Assembly (NCBI RefSeq): GCF_019295435.1
Contig: NZ_WEKL01000008.1
Span: 47,438-104,198 of the forward strand
DNA: 56,761 bases
From: Aquimarina litoralis
GTDB lineage: Bacteria; Bacteroidota; Bacteroidia; Flavobacteriales; Flavobacteriaceae
Direction: 5' to 3'
Shown one piece after another: positions 26,494-35,477 of this stretch. The notes under the pieces were generated by a model. That model saw nothing but the letters and a program-made list of their open reading frames with translations, was not told where the DNA came from and made no database searches. Every line of letters starts with the position of its first letter. Positions within the stretch are counted from its first letter, which is position 1. Both the position numbers and the translations under genes were made by a program.

Positions 26494-28932
26494 ATGATGC
26501 CTTATCTAAAAAGAATTTTACCTCATATCTTAGTGATTTTAGGTTTTGTTATCGTTTCACTAGTGTTTTTTAATCCTGTTCTTAGTGGGAAAATGATATA
26601 TCAAAACGATATCAGGCTATATGAAGGAATGGCGAAACAACAAAAGGATTATCGAAAAAAGACTGGAGAGGAAACTTTTTGGAATAATTCTGCTTATGGA
26701 GGTATGCCAACGTATCAATTGGGAGCCAAGTTTCCTCATGATTATATGGATAAGTTGGATAGACTAATTCGATTCTTGCCAAGACCAGCAGATTATTTGT
26801 TTTTATATTTAGCTTGTTTCTACGTTTTACTTCTTGTGATGCGCATTCCCTGGAAAATGGCAATCGTAGGAGCTTTGGCTTTTGGGTTATCCTCATATTT
26901 AATTATTATTATCGGGGTAGGACATAACTCGAAAGCACATGCTATCGCATACTTTCCGTTAGTGATAGCTGGTATTTTGTTAGTATTTCAAAAACGATAT
27001 GTCTGGGGTTTTTTACTCACAGCTGTTGCAATGGGACTTGAAATTCAGGCAAATCATTACCAAATGACTTATTATTTAGGTTTATTGGTAGTTGTTTTAG
27101 GAATTAGTTATTTTATTGACGCTTTCAAGAAGAAAGAGCTACCACATTTTTTTAAATCTTCAGCGATATTAATTGTTGCGGCAATTTTAGGTCTAGCTAC
27201 CAATGCTACCACTTTATTGTCTACATCAGAATATGCGGAAACGAGTATACGTGGTAAAAATTTATTAGCAGATACTTCAGCTAAAGCTTCCGAAAAAAAT
27301 GGATTGGATTATCAATATATAACTGAATATAGTTACGGAAAATTAGAATCTTTAAATCTTTTTGTTCCCAAATTAATGGGACTAGGTAGAGCTTCTGATT
27401 TAGGAAAAGAATCAGCCTTCTACCAAAAGCTATTACAGTTAGGAGAATCTCCAGAAGCTGCAGATTATTATGCTAATGTGACTGGGTTGTATTGGGGAGC
27501 TCAACCTTTTGTAGAAGCACCTCCGTATTTAGGGATTACCGTTGTTTTTCTGGCGTTATTAGGATTATTGCTTGTAAAAGGAAGGCTTCGTTGGTGGTTG
27601 CTTGGAGGAATTATACTATCACTAACCTTAAGTTGGGGTAAGAATCTAGATTTTCTTACACGCTTTTTTGTGGATTATATTCCTTTGTACAATAAATTTA
27701 GAGCGGTTTCTAGTATTCAGGTACTATTAGAATTTGTTGTACCAATTGCAGCTGTATTTGGACTTTATCAATTATTCAATGAGAAAACAGAATTTAAAGA
27801 AAGACAAAAGAAATTTTTAATTTCTTTAGGAGTTTTTGGTGGATTATGTCTTATATTTTGGTTATTCGGAGGTAGTTTATTTAGTTTTAAATCTCCAAAT
27901 GACGTACAGTTGGCTATAGAACAACCAGCGATATTTGACGCAATTAAAGAAGATCGTATTACAATTATGAAAAGTGATAGTCTTCGATCTTTATTATTTA
28001 TTCTTCTTGTAGCTGGTTTACTTTGGTTTACTTTAAAGAAAAAGATCTCTGAAAATTTAATGCTGATTGGGGTTGGTGTTTTGGTGATTTTGGATTTAGG
28101 AGGTGTGGATCGTCGCAGTGTAGATAGTGAATCTTTTATCTCTAAGAGAGAATATAAATCATATTTTCAACCAACTCAAGTTGATCAGGAAATTTTAAAA
28201 GATAAGTCTTACTATAGAGTATTAGATCAAGCCAGAGGGTTTAATAATTCCCATACAAATTACTTCTTTAATACAGTGAATGGGTACTCCGCTGTTAGGC
28301 CTAGAAAAATGGAAGATATCTTTTTCGGTCATATCGCAAAAGGAAATCTGGAAGTGGTTAATATGTTAAACATTAAATATGTAATACAGCAAGATGAAGA
28401 ACGAAAACTTAACGTACAAGAAAACCCTTCTATAAACGGACCTGCTTGGTTTATAGATAATATAAAATTTGTAGATGGTTATAAGTCAGAGTTTGATGCT
28501 TTGAATTCTATAGATACAAAAAGAACTGCTGTAATTCGAGATGAATTTAAAAAAGAACTAGAAAATTATAAGCCTGTAAAGGATAGTATTTCAACAATTT
28601 CGATTTCAAAAACGGATCCAAATCATTTAGCTTATAATATGTATACCAACAAACCTGGTTTTGTAGTTTTTTCTGAGACCTATTACAAGGATGGTTGGAA
28701 TGCTTATATTGATGGAACTCCTGAAGCTATTTATCCAGTAAATTATATGTTAAGAGGTATTAAAGTGCCGTCTGGAAAGCATACAATTGAATTTAAATTC
28801 GAACCACAAGTGGTACAAACTGGAAGCACAATTACATTAGCAAGTTCAATTATTTTTATATTACTGTTTTTGGGAGCCTTATTTTTTGAGTACAAAAAGA
28901 AGAAGTCTCCTGTTTCAGGAGAGAACTCGTAA
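26494..28932 (+). CDS. YfhO-family integral membrane protein
   Basis: 812 aa with about 12-14 hydrophobic segments, starting 'ILVILGFVIVSLVFFNPVL' and ending 'LASSIIFILLFLGALFFEY'. The first loop has 'YQNDIRLYEGMAKQ', and the C-terminal periplasmic part has 'YYKDGWNAYIDGTPEAIYPV' and 'FRAVSSIQVLLEFV', characteristic of YfhO (PF09586), a GT-C-like polytopic family linked to polyprenol-dependent sugar modification of cell-wall polymers in Gram-positives. In Bacteroidota its substrate is not defined. The following glycosyltransferase begins 5 nt after its stop. It probably adds or transfers sugars at the outer face of the inner membrane (inference). Confidence 0.9.
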   Translation: MMPYLKRILPHILVILGFVIVSLVFFNPVLSGKMIYQNDIRLYEGMAKQQKDYRKKTGEETFWNNSAYGGMPTYQLGAKFPHDYMDKLDRLIRFLPRPADYLFLYLACFYVLLLVMRIPWKMAIVGALAFGLSSYLIIIIGVGHNSKAHAIAYFPLVIAGILLVFQKRYVWGFLLTAVAMGLEIQANHYQMTYYLGLLVVVLGISYFIDAFKKKELPHFFKSSAILIVAAILGLATNATTLLSTSEYAETSIRGKNLLADTSAKASEKNGLDYQYITEYSYGKLESLNLFVPKLMGLGRASDLGKESAFYQKLLQLGESPEAADYYANVTGLYWGAQPFVEAPPYLGITVVFLALLGLLLVKGRLRWWLLGGIILSLTLSWGKNLDFLTRFFVDYIPLYNKFRAVSSIQVLLEFVVPIAAVFGLYQLFNEKTEFKERQKKFLISLGVFGGLCLIFWLFGGSLFSFKSPNDVQLAIEQPAIFDAIKEDRITIMKSDSLRSLLFILLVAGLLWFTLKKKISENLMLIGVGVLVILDLGGVDRRSVDSESFISKREYKSYFQPTQVDQEILKDKSYYRVLDQARGFNNSHTNYFFNTVNGYSAVRPRKMEDIFFGHIAKGNLEVVNMLNIKYVIQQDEERKLNVQENPSINGPAWFIDNIKFVDGYKSEFDALNSIDTKRTAVIRDEFKKELENYKPVKDSISTISISKTDPNHLAYNMYTNKPGFVVFSETYYKDGWNAYIDGTPEAIYPVNYMLRGIKVPSGKHTIEFKFEPQVVQTGSTITLASSIIFILLFLGALFFEYKKKKSPVSGENS

Positions 28933-28937
28933 AAATT

Positions 28938-30224
28938 TTGAAGGTATTATTAATAACATATTATTGGCCACCTGCTGGTGGTCCTGGAGTTCAACGATGG
29001 CTTAAGTTTGTTAAATATTTCAAAGATTTTGGAATAGAACCTATTGTTTATATTCCTGAGAATCCAACGTACCCTTTAATAGATACATCTTTAGTTCAGG
29101 AAATTCCTGATGATATTACCATTCTCAAACAGCCAATCTTCGAACCCTATCGCTTAGCCGAGGTTTTTTCCAAAAAGGATTCTAAAACAATTAGTAAAGG
29201 AATCATTGCAGGAAAAGAAAAACAATCTTGGGTTCAAAGGTTATTATTATATATTCGAGGTAATTTTTTTATACCAGATGCTCGTAAGTATTGGGTAAAA
29301 CCATCAGTAAAGTTTCTAACAGATTTTATTACAAAAGAAGAAATAGATACTATCATTACAACTGGCCCTCCACATAGTGTTCATATAATAGGGAAGGAGT
29401 TAAAGGAAAAGTTAAGGGTTCAATGGGTAGCAGATTTTAGAGATCCATGGACTACTATAGGCTATCATAAGAAATTAAAACTTTCTAAGCGTTCTAGCAA
29501 TGAACATAAACGTTTAGAAAAAGAAGTACTATCATCAGCAGATCAAATTACGGTGACTAGTTATACTACTAAAGAAGAATTTTTAGAAATAACTCAAAAA
29601 CCAATATCTGTCATTACTAATGGTTATGATACCGAAGAGATAATTGATGTAAAACTTGATGATTGTTTTACCATTTCACACATTGGTTCTTTATTATCTG
29701 GTAGAGATCCAAAAACATTGTGGAAAGTTTTGCATGATATCTCTGAAGAGAATTCAGCATTTGCACAACAACTTAAATTAAAACTAGTAGGAGCGGTTAG
29801 TGAAGATGTGTTATCTTCCATTAAAGAAGCGGGATTGTCTAAGTTTTTAGAAGTAGTAGGTTATGTTTCTCATAACGAAGCTATTAAAATTCAACGAAGC
29901 TCTCAGGTATTATTGTTAATAGAGATTGATACAGAAGATACAAAATGCATTATACCAGGTAAATTGTTTGAGTATATGATTTCTAAAAGACCAATTATAG
30001 CGGTAGGACCAAAAGAAGCAGATATTTCTAAGTTGATTGAAGAAACAAATTCAGGTAAATTCTTTCAATACACAGAATATGATAAAATGAAAAGTCTACT
30101 TCTTGAATATTTTGATAAGTTTAAGGAAAGAAAGCTTGTTTCTGAAACTGAAGGAATAGAAAAATATAGTAGAAAAGCTTTAACACATGAAATGTCTCTA
30201 TTGCTTCAAAATCTGAAAAAATAG
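28938..30224 (+). CDS. GT4-type glycosyltransferase, TTG start
   Basis: 428 aa. The start codon is TTG at 28938 (protein MKVLLITYYWPPAGGPGVQR). The family's N-terminal nucleotide-sugar motif begins exactly here, and the previous stop is 5 nt upstream, so no earlier start is possible. It has a GT-B fold: an acceptor domain with 'TTGPPHSVHIIGKELKEK', 'WVADFRDPWTTIGYHKK', and a C-terminal donor site 'HIGSLLSGRDPKTLW' and 'IIPGKLFEYMISKRPIIAVG' with the E of the EX7E-type motif. It probably transfers a sugar to a lipid-linked glycan in the cytoplasm, feeding the flippase encoded next. Confidence 0.9.
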   Translation: MKVLLITYYWPPAGGPGVQRWLKFVKYFKDFGIEPIVYIPENPTYPLIDTSLVQEIPDDITILKQPIFEPYRLAEVFSKKDSKTISKGIIAGKEKQSWVQRLLLYIRGNFFIPDARKYWVKPSVKFLTDFITKEEIDTIITTGPPHSVHIIGKELKEKLRVQWVADFRDPWTTIGYHKKLKLSKRSSNEHKRLEKEVLSSADQITVTSYTTKEEFLEITQKPISVITNGYDTEEIIDVKLDDCFTISHIGSLLSGRDPKTLWKVLHDISEENSAFAQQLKLKLVGAVSEDVLSSIKEAGLSKFLEVVGYVSHNEAIKIQRSSQVLLLIEIDTEDTKCIIPGKLFEYMISKRPIIAVGPKEADISKLIEETNSGKFFQYTEYDKMKSLLLEYFDKFKERKLVSETEGIEKYSRKALTHEMSLLLQNLKK

Positions 30225-30243
30225 AAAACCGTAGTTTTACACA

Positions 30244-31701
30244 ATGGGAATCGTAGTTAATCAATCAATAAAAAATGTAATCATTACTTGTTTAGGTTTT
30301 GGGATTGGTGCTGTTAATACCTTGTTCTTGTTTACAAAGTTTTTAGAAGAAGAGTATTATGGATTGGTTTCTTATTTATTTTCAGCATCTAATATTATAT
30401 GGCCTTTGATGGCTTTTGGAGTACATAATACTATTGTTAAGTTTTATTCTTCTTATTCTGATCGAAAAGAAAGAAATAGGTTCATGACAATGATGCTTTT
30501 ATTACCTATGCTGATGGCCATTATTATGGGTACAATAGGTTCTATATTTTACGAATATATTTTACATTTTTTTAGTGGAGATAATGCAATTGTACAACCA
30601 TATGTTTGGACGATTTATGTACTAACAATTGCTTTGTCTTATTTTGAAATATTTTTTGCTTGGGCTAAAGTTAAACTCAAAAGCGTATTTGGAAATGTTT
30701 TGAAAGAATTGTTTGTGAGAACTTGTATTATGGTCTTATTGGTTTTGGTATATTTTGAGGCGATTACAGTAATACAATTTATTTATGCAATCATACTTGT
30801 TTACATAATACGATTACTTGTGATGATCTTATATGTTAGTAGACTAATAAACTTTTCATTTCGTTTTTCTTTACCAAATAATTATACTTCTGTTTTAAAA
30901 TATTCTTTATTGATTTTACTGGCAGGATCGGTTGCAACACTCTTAATTGATTTAGATAAAACAATGATTGAACGATATCTACCCATAGAATATGTTGCTA
31001 AATATGGAATTTGTGCTTATATAGCTAGTGTCATTATTATTCCCTCAAGAGCGATGCATCAGATTACGTATCCTTTGACTGCTAAATTAATTAATGAAAA
31101 TAATCTTACACAGTTAAAGGTATTATATCAAAAAAGTTCATTGAATCTCTTTGCAATTAGTGGTTTACTTTTCGTGCTAATTATATGTAATGTCAATCAA
31201 CTTTTTGAACTAATTCCTAAAGAATATGAATTGTTTATTTGGGTGGTAATATTAATTGGAGTAGCCAAGTTATTTGATAATGTACTAGGGAATAATAATT
31301 CGATACTGTTTAACTCTGATTATTACCGTTTGATTCTTTATATAGGAATTGCTATGGCTATTATAGCTTTTGTTCTCAATTGGATATGTATTCCGGTTTT
31401 TGGAGTTGTAGGTGCTGCAATTGCCACTTTTACAGCTGTATTCGGCTATAATATCACAAAAATATGTATTGTGTATATGAAGTTTGGAATGCAGCCATTT
31501 TCTAAAAATACTTTCCTTGTGTTTTTGATTATTTTAGTTTTTGCAGTTGCTTTTTATTTTTGGGACTTCAATTTTCATCCCATTATAAATATTGGTATGA
31601 AGAGTATTCTAATAGGAAGTGTTTATATTGCGATACTATATTTTTTAAGGATATCAGATGATATTAACAACATAATAAAGAAAATCCCTCGAGGTGCCTA
31701 A
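30244..31701 (+). CDS. Polysaccharide flippase (Wzx/MATE-like, MOP superfamily)
   Basis: 485 aa, about 14 membrane helices, beginning MGIVVNQSIKNVIITCLGFG, typical of the PST/Wzx branch of the MOP exporters. Helix pairs such as 'WPLMAFGVHNTIVKFYSS' and 'VFGVVGAAIATFTAVFGYNI' are family-like. It moves lipid-linked oligosaccharide or lipid carrier across the inner membrane. It is the last gene of the operon with YfhO and the glycosyltransferase. The stop codon lies inside the terminator hairpin. No Wzy polymerase or chain-length gene is nearby, so the cluster is incomplete as an O-antigen or capsule locus. Confidence 0.88.
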   Translation: MGIVVNQSIKNVIITCLGFGIGAVNTLFLFTKFLEEEYYGLVSYLFSASNIIWPLMAFGVHNTIVKFYSSYSDRKERNRFMTMMLLLPMLMAIIMGTIGSIFYEYILHFFSGDNAIVQPYVWTIYVLTIALSYFEIFFAWAKVKLKSVFGNVLKELFVRTCIMVLLVLVYFEAITVIQFIYAIILVYIIRLLVMILYVSRLINFSFRFSLPNNYTSVLKYSLLILLAGSVATLLIDLDKTMIERYLPIEYVAKYGICAYIASVIIIPSRAMHQITYPLTAKLINENNLTQLKVLYQKSSLNLFAISGLLFVLIICNVNQLFELIPKEYELFIWVVILIGVAKLFDNVLGNNNSILFNSDYYRLILYIGIAMAIIAFVLNWICIPVFGVVGAAIATFTAVFGYNITKICIVYMKFGMQPFSKNTFLVFLIILVFAVAFYFWDFNFHPIINIGMKSILIGSVYIAILYFLRISDDINNIIKKIPRGA

Positions 31702-31724
31702 GCATACTACTCTGAGGGATTTTC
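31681..31724. terminator. Terminator overlapping the flippase 3' end
   Basis: AAAATCCCTC / GAGGGATTTT stem around the flippase stop (31699-31701). The hairpin may also end the convergent Arg/Ser-rich gene. Confidence 0.75.
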
Positions 31725-31759
31725 CAACTAACCAACCAAAAAAATAAATTCTTTTTATA

Positions 31760-33040
31760 TTAACTTCTACTTCTTGCCGTACGTGATCTTGAATTATTTG
31801 ATCTTGTAGACCTGTTAGAAGAATTGCTTCTTTGTGTTCTAACTTTTGTTCTAGTAGTGTTTCCTTTACTAGTATATCGACTGTTATTAGAACGTTTTGT
31901 TACATTACCTGATCTATTATTTACTTTAGATCTTGATATTCTTGCTTGAGAACTACCTCTTCTAGAGTTATTAGCTACTGTACTTCTACTTCTTTGAGAT
32001 CTTTGAGTAGTCTGCACTCTATTTCTATTTTCAGTACTTCTAGGTTTAGCATTTGTTCTAGATCTATCACTTCTTCTTACTTGATCTCTAGTATTTGCAC
32101 TTCTAGTACTTCTATTAGCTACAGTATTTCTACTTCTGTTAGTTCTTACATTATCTCTATTATTTGAGTTTCTTGTAATAGCTCTACTTCTTGTAGTTTC
32201 TCTAGAAGAATTTCTATTTACAGTTGATCGACTTCTATTTACTGATGTTGATCTAGATCTATGTACTGTATTATAATTACGATCATTTCTTCTATACATT
32301 GCCGTTCTTCTGTCGCGAGTTCTATAATCAAGACTTCTAGCGCTATTTACTCTATATCCTCTATTATAAGATGCAACTCTTTGATTAGGTCTATAGTAGT
32401 TTCTGCTTCTATATGGTCTTGCATAATATCCATTATAATAGTTTCTTCTAAATACTGTATAAGAACATCTATATGGATTATAAAACCTTCTATATGGTCT
32501 GTTGAAAACAATACATCTACTTACCACTGGTACTGTGAAATATGCATGGAATGGATTGTATACATAATATCTATTGAAGTCATTAATGAATCCTGTACAG
32601 TTAATAAAATTACCGTAGCTATTATAATTTACATATAATCCACCAACTCTTGATACTCTACCAAAACGATTGTAATTGATAAATACATCTCCGGCTTGAC
32701 TGATTCTACCGTAATAGTCATAAAAGATAGGTACATTCTCTACTTGTACTACAGCGCCATAATCATCATATTGTACATAAGCATCATAATCATATCCAGA
32801 ATTGAAACTAATGTTTACTCCAGGACGATTGATATTTACACTAACACCACCTCTTGGTCTGTTTACATAGAAATCAAATTGTCCATCAGCATATACTGAA
32901 AACTCAACTCCATTTTCATGAAAGATGAAAGACTTTCCGTAATTGTAATAACGAGATACGGTTTCTGAATTTGATTCTACTGCATTAGCACTAAAAGTTG
33001 CTAAAAGTAAGCCTGTAAAAAGTAAAACAATATTTTTCAT
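31760..33040 (-). CDS. Exported repeat protein with Arg/Ser-rich tail (paralog of the 35478 gene)
   Basis: 426 aa. The signal peptide is MKNIVLLFTGLLLATFSANA. Residues about 36-62 hold 'FIFHENGVEFSVYADGQFDF'. A run of about 16-residue units of the form Y-x-x-x-G-R-hydrophobic-x-x-x-G-x-hydrophobic-x-hydrophobic-N follows at about 90-155 ('YDYYGRISQAGDVFIN', 'YNRFGRVSRVGGLYVN'). Residues 160-230 are Tyr/Arg/Asn-rich with Cys and aromatics. Residues about 232-426 are low complexity: Arg, Ser, Asn and Thr with RSRS-type strings and few acidic residues. No lipobox or T9SS domain is present. It is paralogous to the Asp/His-tailed protein at 35478. No family is recognised. The basic tail could bind polyanions such as nucleic acid or LPS (inference). 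Confidence 0.75.
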   Translation of the reverse strand: MKNIVLLFTGLLLATFSANAVESNSETVSRYYNYGKSFIFHENGVEFSVYADGQFDFYVNRPRGGVSVNINRPGVNISFNSGYDYDAYVQYDDYGAVVQVENVPIFYDYYGRISQAGDVFINYNRFGRVSRVGGLYVNYNSYGNFINCTGFINDFNRYYVYNPFHAYFTVPVVSRCIVFNRPYRRFYNPYRCSYTVFRRNYYNGYYARPYRSRNYYRPNQRVASYNRGYRVNSARSLDYRTRDRRTAMYRRNDRNYNTVHRSRSTSVNRSRSTVNRNSSRETTRSRAITRNSNNRDNVRTNRSRNTVANRSTRSANTRDQVRRSDRSRTNAKPRSTENRNRVQTTQRSQRSRSTVANNSRRGSSQARISRSKVNNRSGNVTKRSNNSRYTSKGNTTRTKVRTQRSNSSNRSTRSNNSRSRTARSRS

Positions 33041-33290
33041 AATCTGTGATTTTTAAAGAGTGTAAAAATTAGTTTTTTGCACTCGTTTATATAGTATCAA
33101 GCAGCGTGCCAAAAATTACTTTAAATAGATTATGAGTATATGTTTTATAGAGTAATTGTGATGATTTACTTGGTTTAAAAACATGATAATTAGGTTTTTA
33201 GGTTGGGTTTTTTGAATGTTTTTGGTATTACTGTTAACCTTTTGTTAGAAATTATCACCAAGAAATATATATCACTTAAAACTTGAAAAC

Positions 33291-35390
33291 ATGAAAAGTA
33301 AATCATCTGTATCAGTATATCTGATAATTCTATTTTTTGGATTGTACATGCATACTCATGGACAATGTACAACAGGGCAACCCAATATTTCGGTGGAAGC
33401 TGAAGCGTTCTCATCCATTACAATTATTGAAGGAACATCAGCCACATTAAATTCACCTATTTCTGGAAGCTCTTATCAATGGACTTTAAATGGCATCAAT
33501 ATTAGTGGTGCTACTACATCATCGTTAACAATAAGCAATTTTAGTAACACAGATGTTGGAGATTATAATATACTTGTAGATGGAGTAGGGCTCTCCAATA
33601 GTATTACACTAGATATTTTTTCATCTAGTATTAGCGATTATGATCGTGATAGACAAGCATTGATTGATTTTTACAATAGTACCAATGGAACCTCTTGGAC
33701 AAACAATACGAATTGGTTAACAGGTCCTTTGGAAACATGGGAAGGCGTAAAAGTTGAAAACTGTAGGGTCACAGAACTTCGCTTGTCAGATAATAATATT
33801 GCTGGAACAATTCCAACCTCTTTTAGAGATTTAAGCGAATTAAAGAGATTAAGTTTAAGAAATAATAATATCTCTGGTGTATTAGATATTTCAAGAATGA
33901 CTTCTCTTCTTGATTTGATTATGTCTGGAAATAGTTTAACTGACATACAATTTGGAAGTAATAATGCTTTACAAAGGGTGTATATTCAGGACAATCCATT
34001 TACTCCTGGAAAAACAATCGATATTTCTTCTATGAGACAATTGATTGATTTCAGAGCTGCTCGTTTAAATTTAAGTAATGTAATTACATCTGGAAACTAT
34101 GATAGATTGTTATATTACATTATCTCCGAGAATCAAATAACAGGAACACTTGATATTTCTACGATGCCGAACCTTATATTGTTATATGCTCATAATAATC
34201 AATTTACAGACTTTAATTTAGGTACAGGAACAACCTTACAACGATTTTATTTTTATAACAACCCTATAGTTGCAGGTCGAACTATGGATATATCAGGAAT
34301 GAGAAATCTATTAGATTTTAGAGTTCAAGGATTAGGATTATCTGGTTTAACGATATCAGGAGATTATAATCAGATGCTATATTTTATCATTAGAGATAAT
34401 CAGATTGGAGGAACTTTAGATATTTCCAGAATGCCTAACCTGAGATTGTTATATGCTCATAATAATCAATACACTGATTTTGTAGTTGGATCTCATCCAG
34501 AGTTAAGTAGATTTTATTTTTATAATAACCCTGTAAGTCCAGGAAAGACGTTAGATATTTCTAGTATGAGAAAGTTATTAGATTTTAGAATTCAGGGACT
34601 TGGGTTAGCTCGATTGATCATGGCTGGTACTTATAATGAAATGTTATATTTTATTATTAAAGATAATCAGATTGGTGGAACTTTAGATATCTCAACAATG
34701 TCTAATATTTCTCTGTGTAGTGCTGATAATAATTTTTTTGAGAATTTAATTTTGCCTTCTAATGTTACTACTTCAAGTCGAACATTAAGCCAATTATTTG
34801 TAAGAAACAACAATTTACATTTTGATGATTTATTACCCTATAGTAGTGTGATAGGAGCTTTTAATTTTGCCTATAATCCACAGCGAAATGTTCCTACTAC
34901 AGTTTCTGGCAATACAGTTTCAGTAAATGTTGGAGGAGGTTTGGATTATACCTGGAATCCATCGGGACCCAATGCGGCTTCTTTTGTAGTTTCTACAAGT
35001 GGTACCTATTCTTGTGATGTTAGAAATGCTGCAATTCCAAATTTGGTAATCAAAAGTGATGCTGTTTTTGTAGCTGGAACTTCGTCAAGAGAACCAAATA
35101 TAGACAAACAAAATACTAAAGAGGTAGATTTTTTAGAAGATACAAATATTTTCCCTAATCCAGTTATATCTGGAAATCCCATTCAAATTGAAGTTAGTCC
35201 AAAAAACAAACAACAAGTAAATTTAGACTTATATACTATTCAAGGTAAAAAGATAATAAATCAGTCTATTACGAAAGATAAGGAGAATGGTATTTATCAA
35301 ATTAGTTCTGGAGGTTTAGTACCCGGAATATATATGGTATCCATAGAAGTAGGAGGTAAGAAGGTAACTAAGAAAATTGTTGTGCAATAA
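33291..35390 (+). CDS. Leucine-rich-repeat-like T9SS secreted protein
   Basis: 699 aa. A signal peptide ends near 'LYMHTHGQC'. An Ig-like domain lies at about 35-105 ('YQWTLNGINISGATTSSLTI'). An LRR-cap motif follows ('QALIDFYNSTNGTSWTNNTN') with LRR units ('LRLSDNNIAGTIPTSFRDL'). From residue about 203 three long super-repeats of 89 residues alternate LDIS-M-x-NL, LYAHNNQ, RFYFYNNP and MLYFIIRDNQIGGT segments. A C-terminal Ig-type domain precedes the T9SS type A sorting domain ('DTNIFPNPVISGNPIQIEV', ending 'KKIVVQ'). It is exported by the type IX system and likely attached to or released from the cell surface. The function is adhesion or ligand recognition at best guess. It lies opposite to and between two paralogous minus-strand genes. 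Confidence 0.85.
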   Translation: MKSKSSVSVYLIILFFGLYMHTHGQCTTGQPNISVEAEAFSSITIIEGTSATLNSPISGSSYQWTLNGINISGATTSSLTISNFSNTDVGDYNILVDGVGLSNSITLDIFSSSISDYDRDRQALIDFYNSTNGTSWTNNTNWLTGPLETWEGVKVENCRVTELRLSDNNIAGTIPTSFRDLSELKRLSLRNNNISGVLDISRMTSLLDLIMSGNSLTDIQFGSNNALQRVYIQDNPFTPGKTIDISSMRQLIDFRAARLNLSNVITSGNYDRLLYYIISENQITGTLDISTMPNLILLYAHNNQFTDFNLGTGTTLQRFYFYNNPIVAGRTMDISGMRNLLDFRVQGLGLSGLTISGDYNQMLYFIIRDNQIGGTLDISRMPNLRLLYAHNNQYTDFVVGSHPELSRFYFYNNPVSPGKTLDISSMRKLLDFRIQGLGLARLIMAGTYNEMLYFIIKDNQIGGTLDISTMSNISLCSADNNFFENLILPSNVTTSSRTLSQLFVRNNNLHFDDLLPYSSVIGAFNFAYNPQRNVPTTVSGNTVSVNVGGGLDYTWNPSGPNAASFVVSTSGTYSCDVRNAAIPNLVIKSDAVFVAGTSSREPNIDKQNTKEVDFLEDTNIFPNPVISGNPIQIEVSPKNKQQVNLDLYTIQGKKIINQSITKDKENGIYQISSGGLVPGIYMVSIEVGGKKVTKKIVVQ
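33897..34700 (+). repeat. Three exact-period 267-bp coding super-repeats (89 aa each)
   Basis: The equivalent ATG of the 'M-x-NL' segment occurs at 33897, 34164, 34431 and 34698, an identical 267-bp spacing each time. The units encode the LRR-like blocks; the second and third share long near-identical stretches, while the first is more diverged. Confidence 0.88.
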
Positions 35391-35412
35391 TTAATTTGAT
35401 GAAAATAATCTA

Positions 35413-35455
35413 AAAGAAAGCCTGTTACTAAAATGATAACAGGCTTTCTAAAAAC
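35413..35455. terminator. Bidirectional hairpin terminator
   Basis: GAAAGCCTGTTA / TAACAGGCTTTC stem between the convergent LRR protein gene and the Asp/His-tailed gene. Confidence 0.9.
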
Positions 35456-35477
35456 TAACCAACTAACTTAATTCATA

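Noticed and set aside
31946..32899. Plus-strand Ser/Ile/Thr-rich reading frames
   Set aside because: They are antisense to the Arg/Ser-rich gene and explained by its codon composition.
33897..34700. 267-bp repeats as mobile or CRISPR DNA
   Set aside because: They are in-frame coding LRR-type units of one secreted protein.
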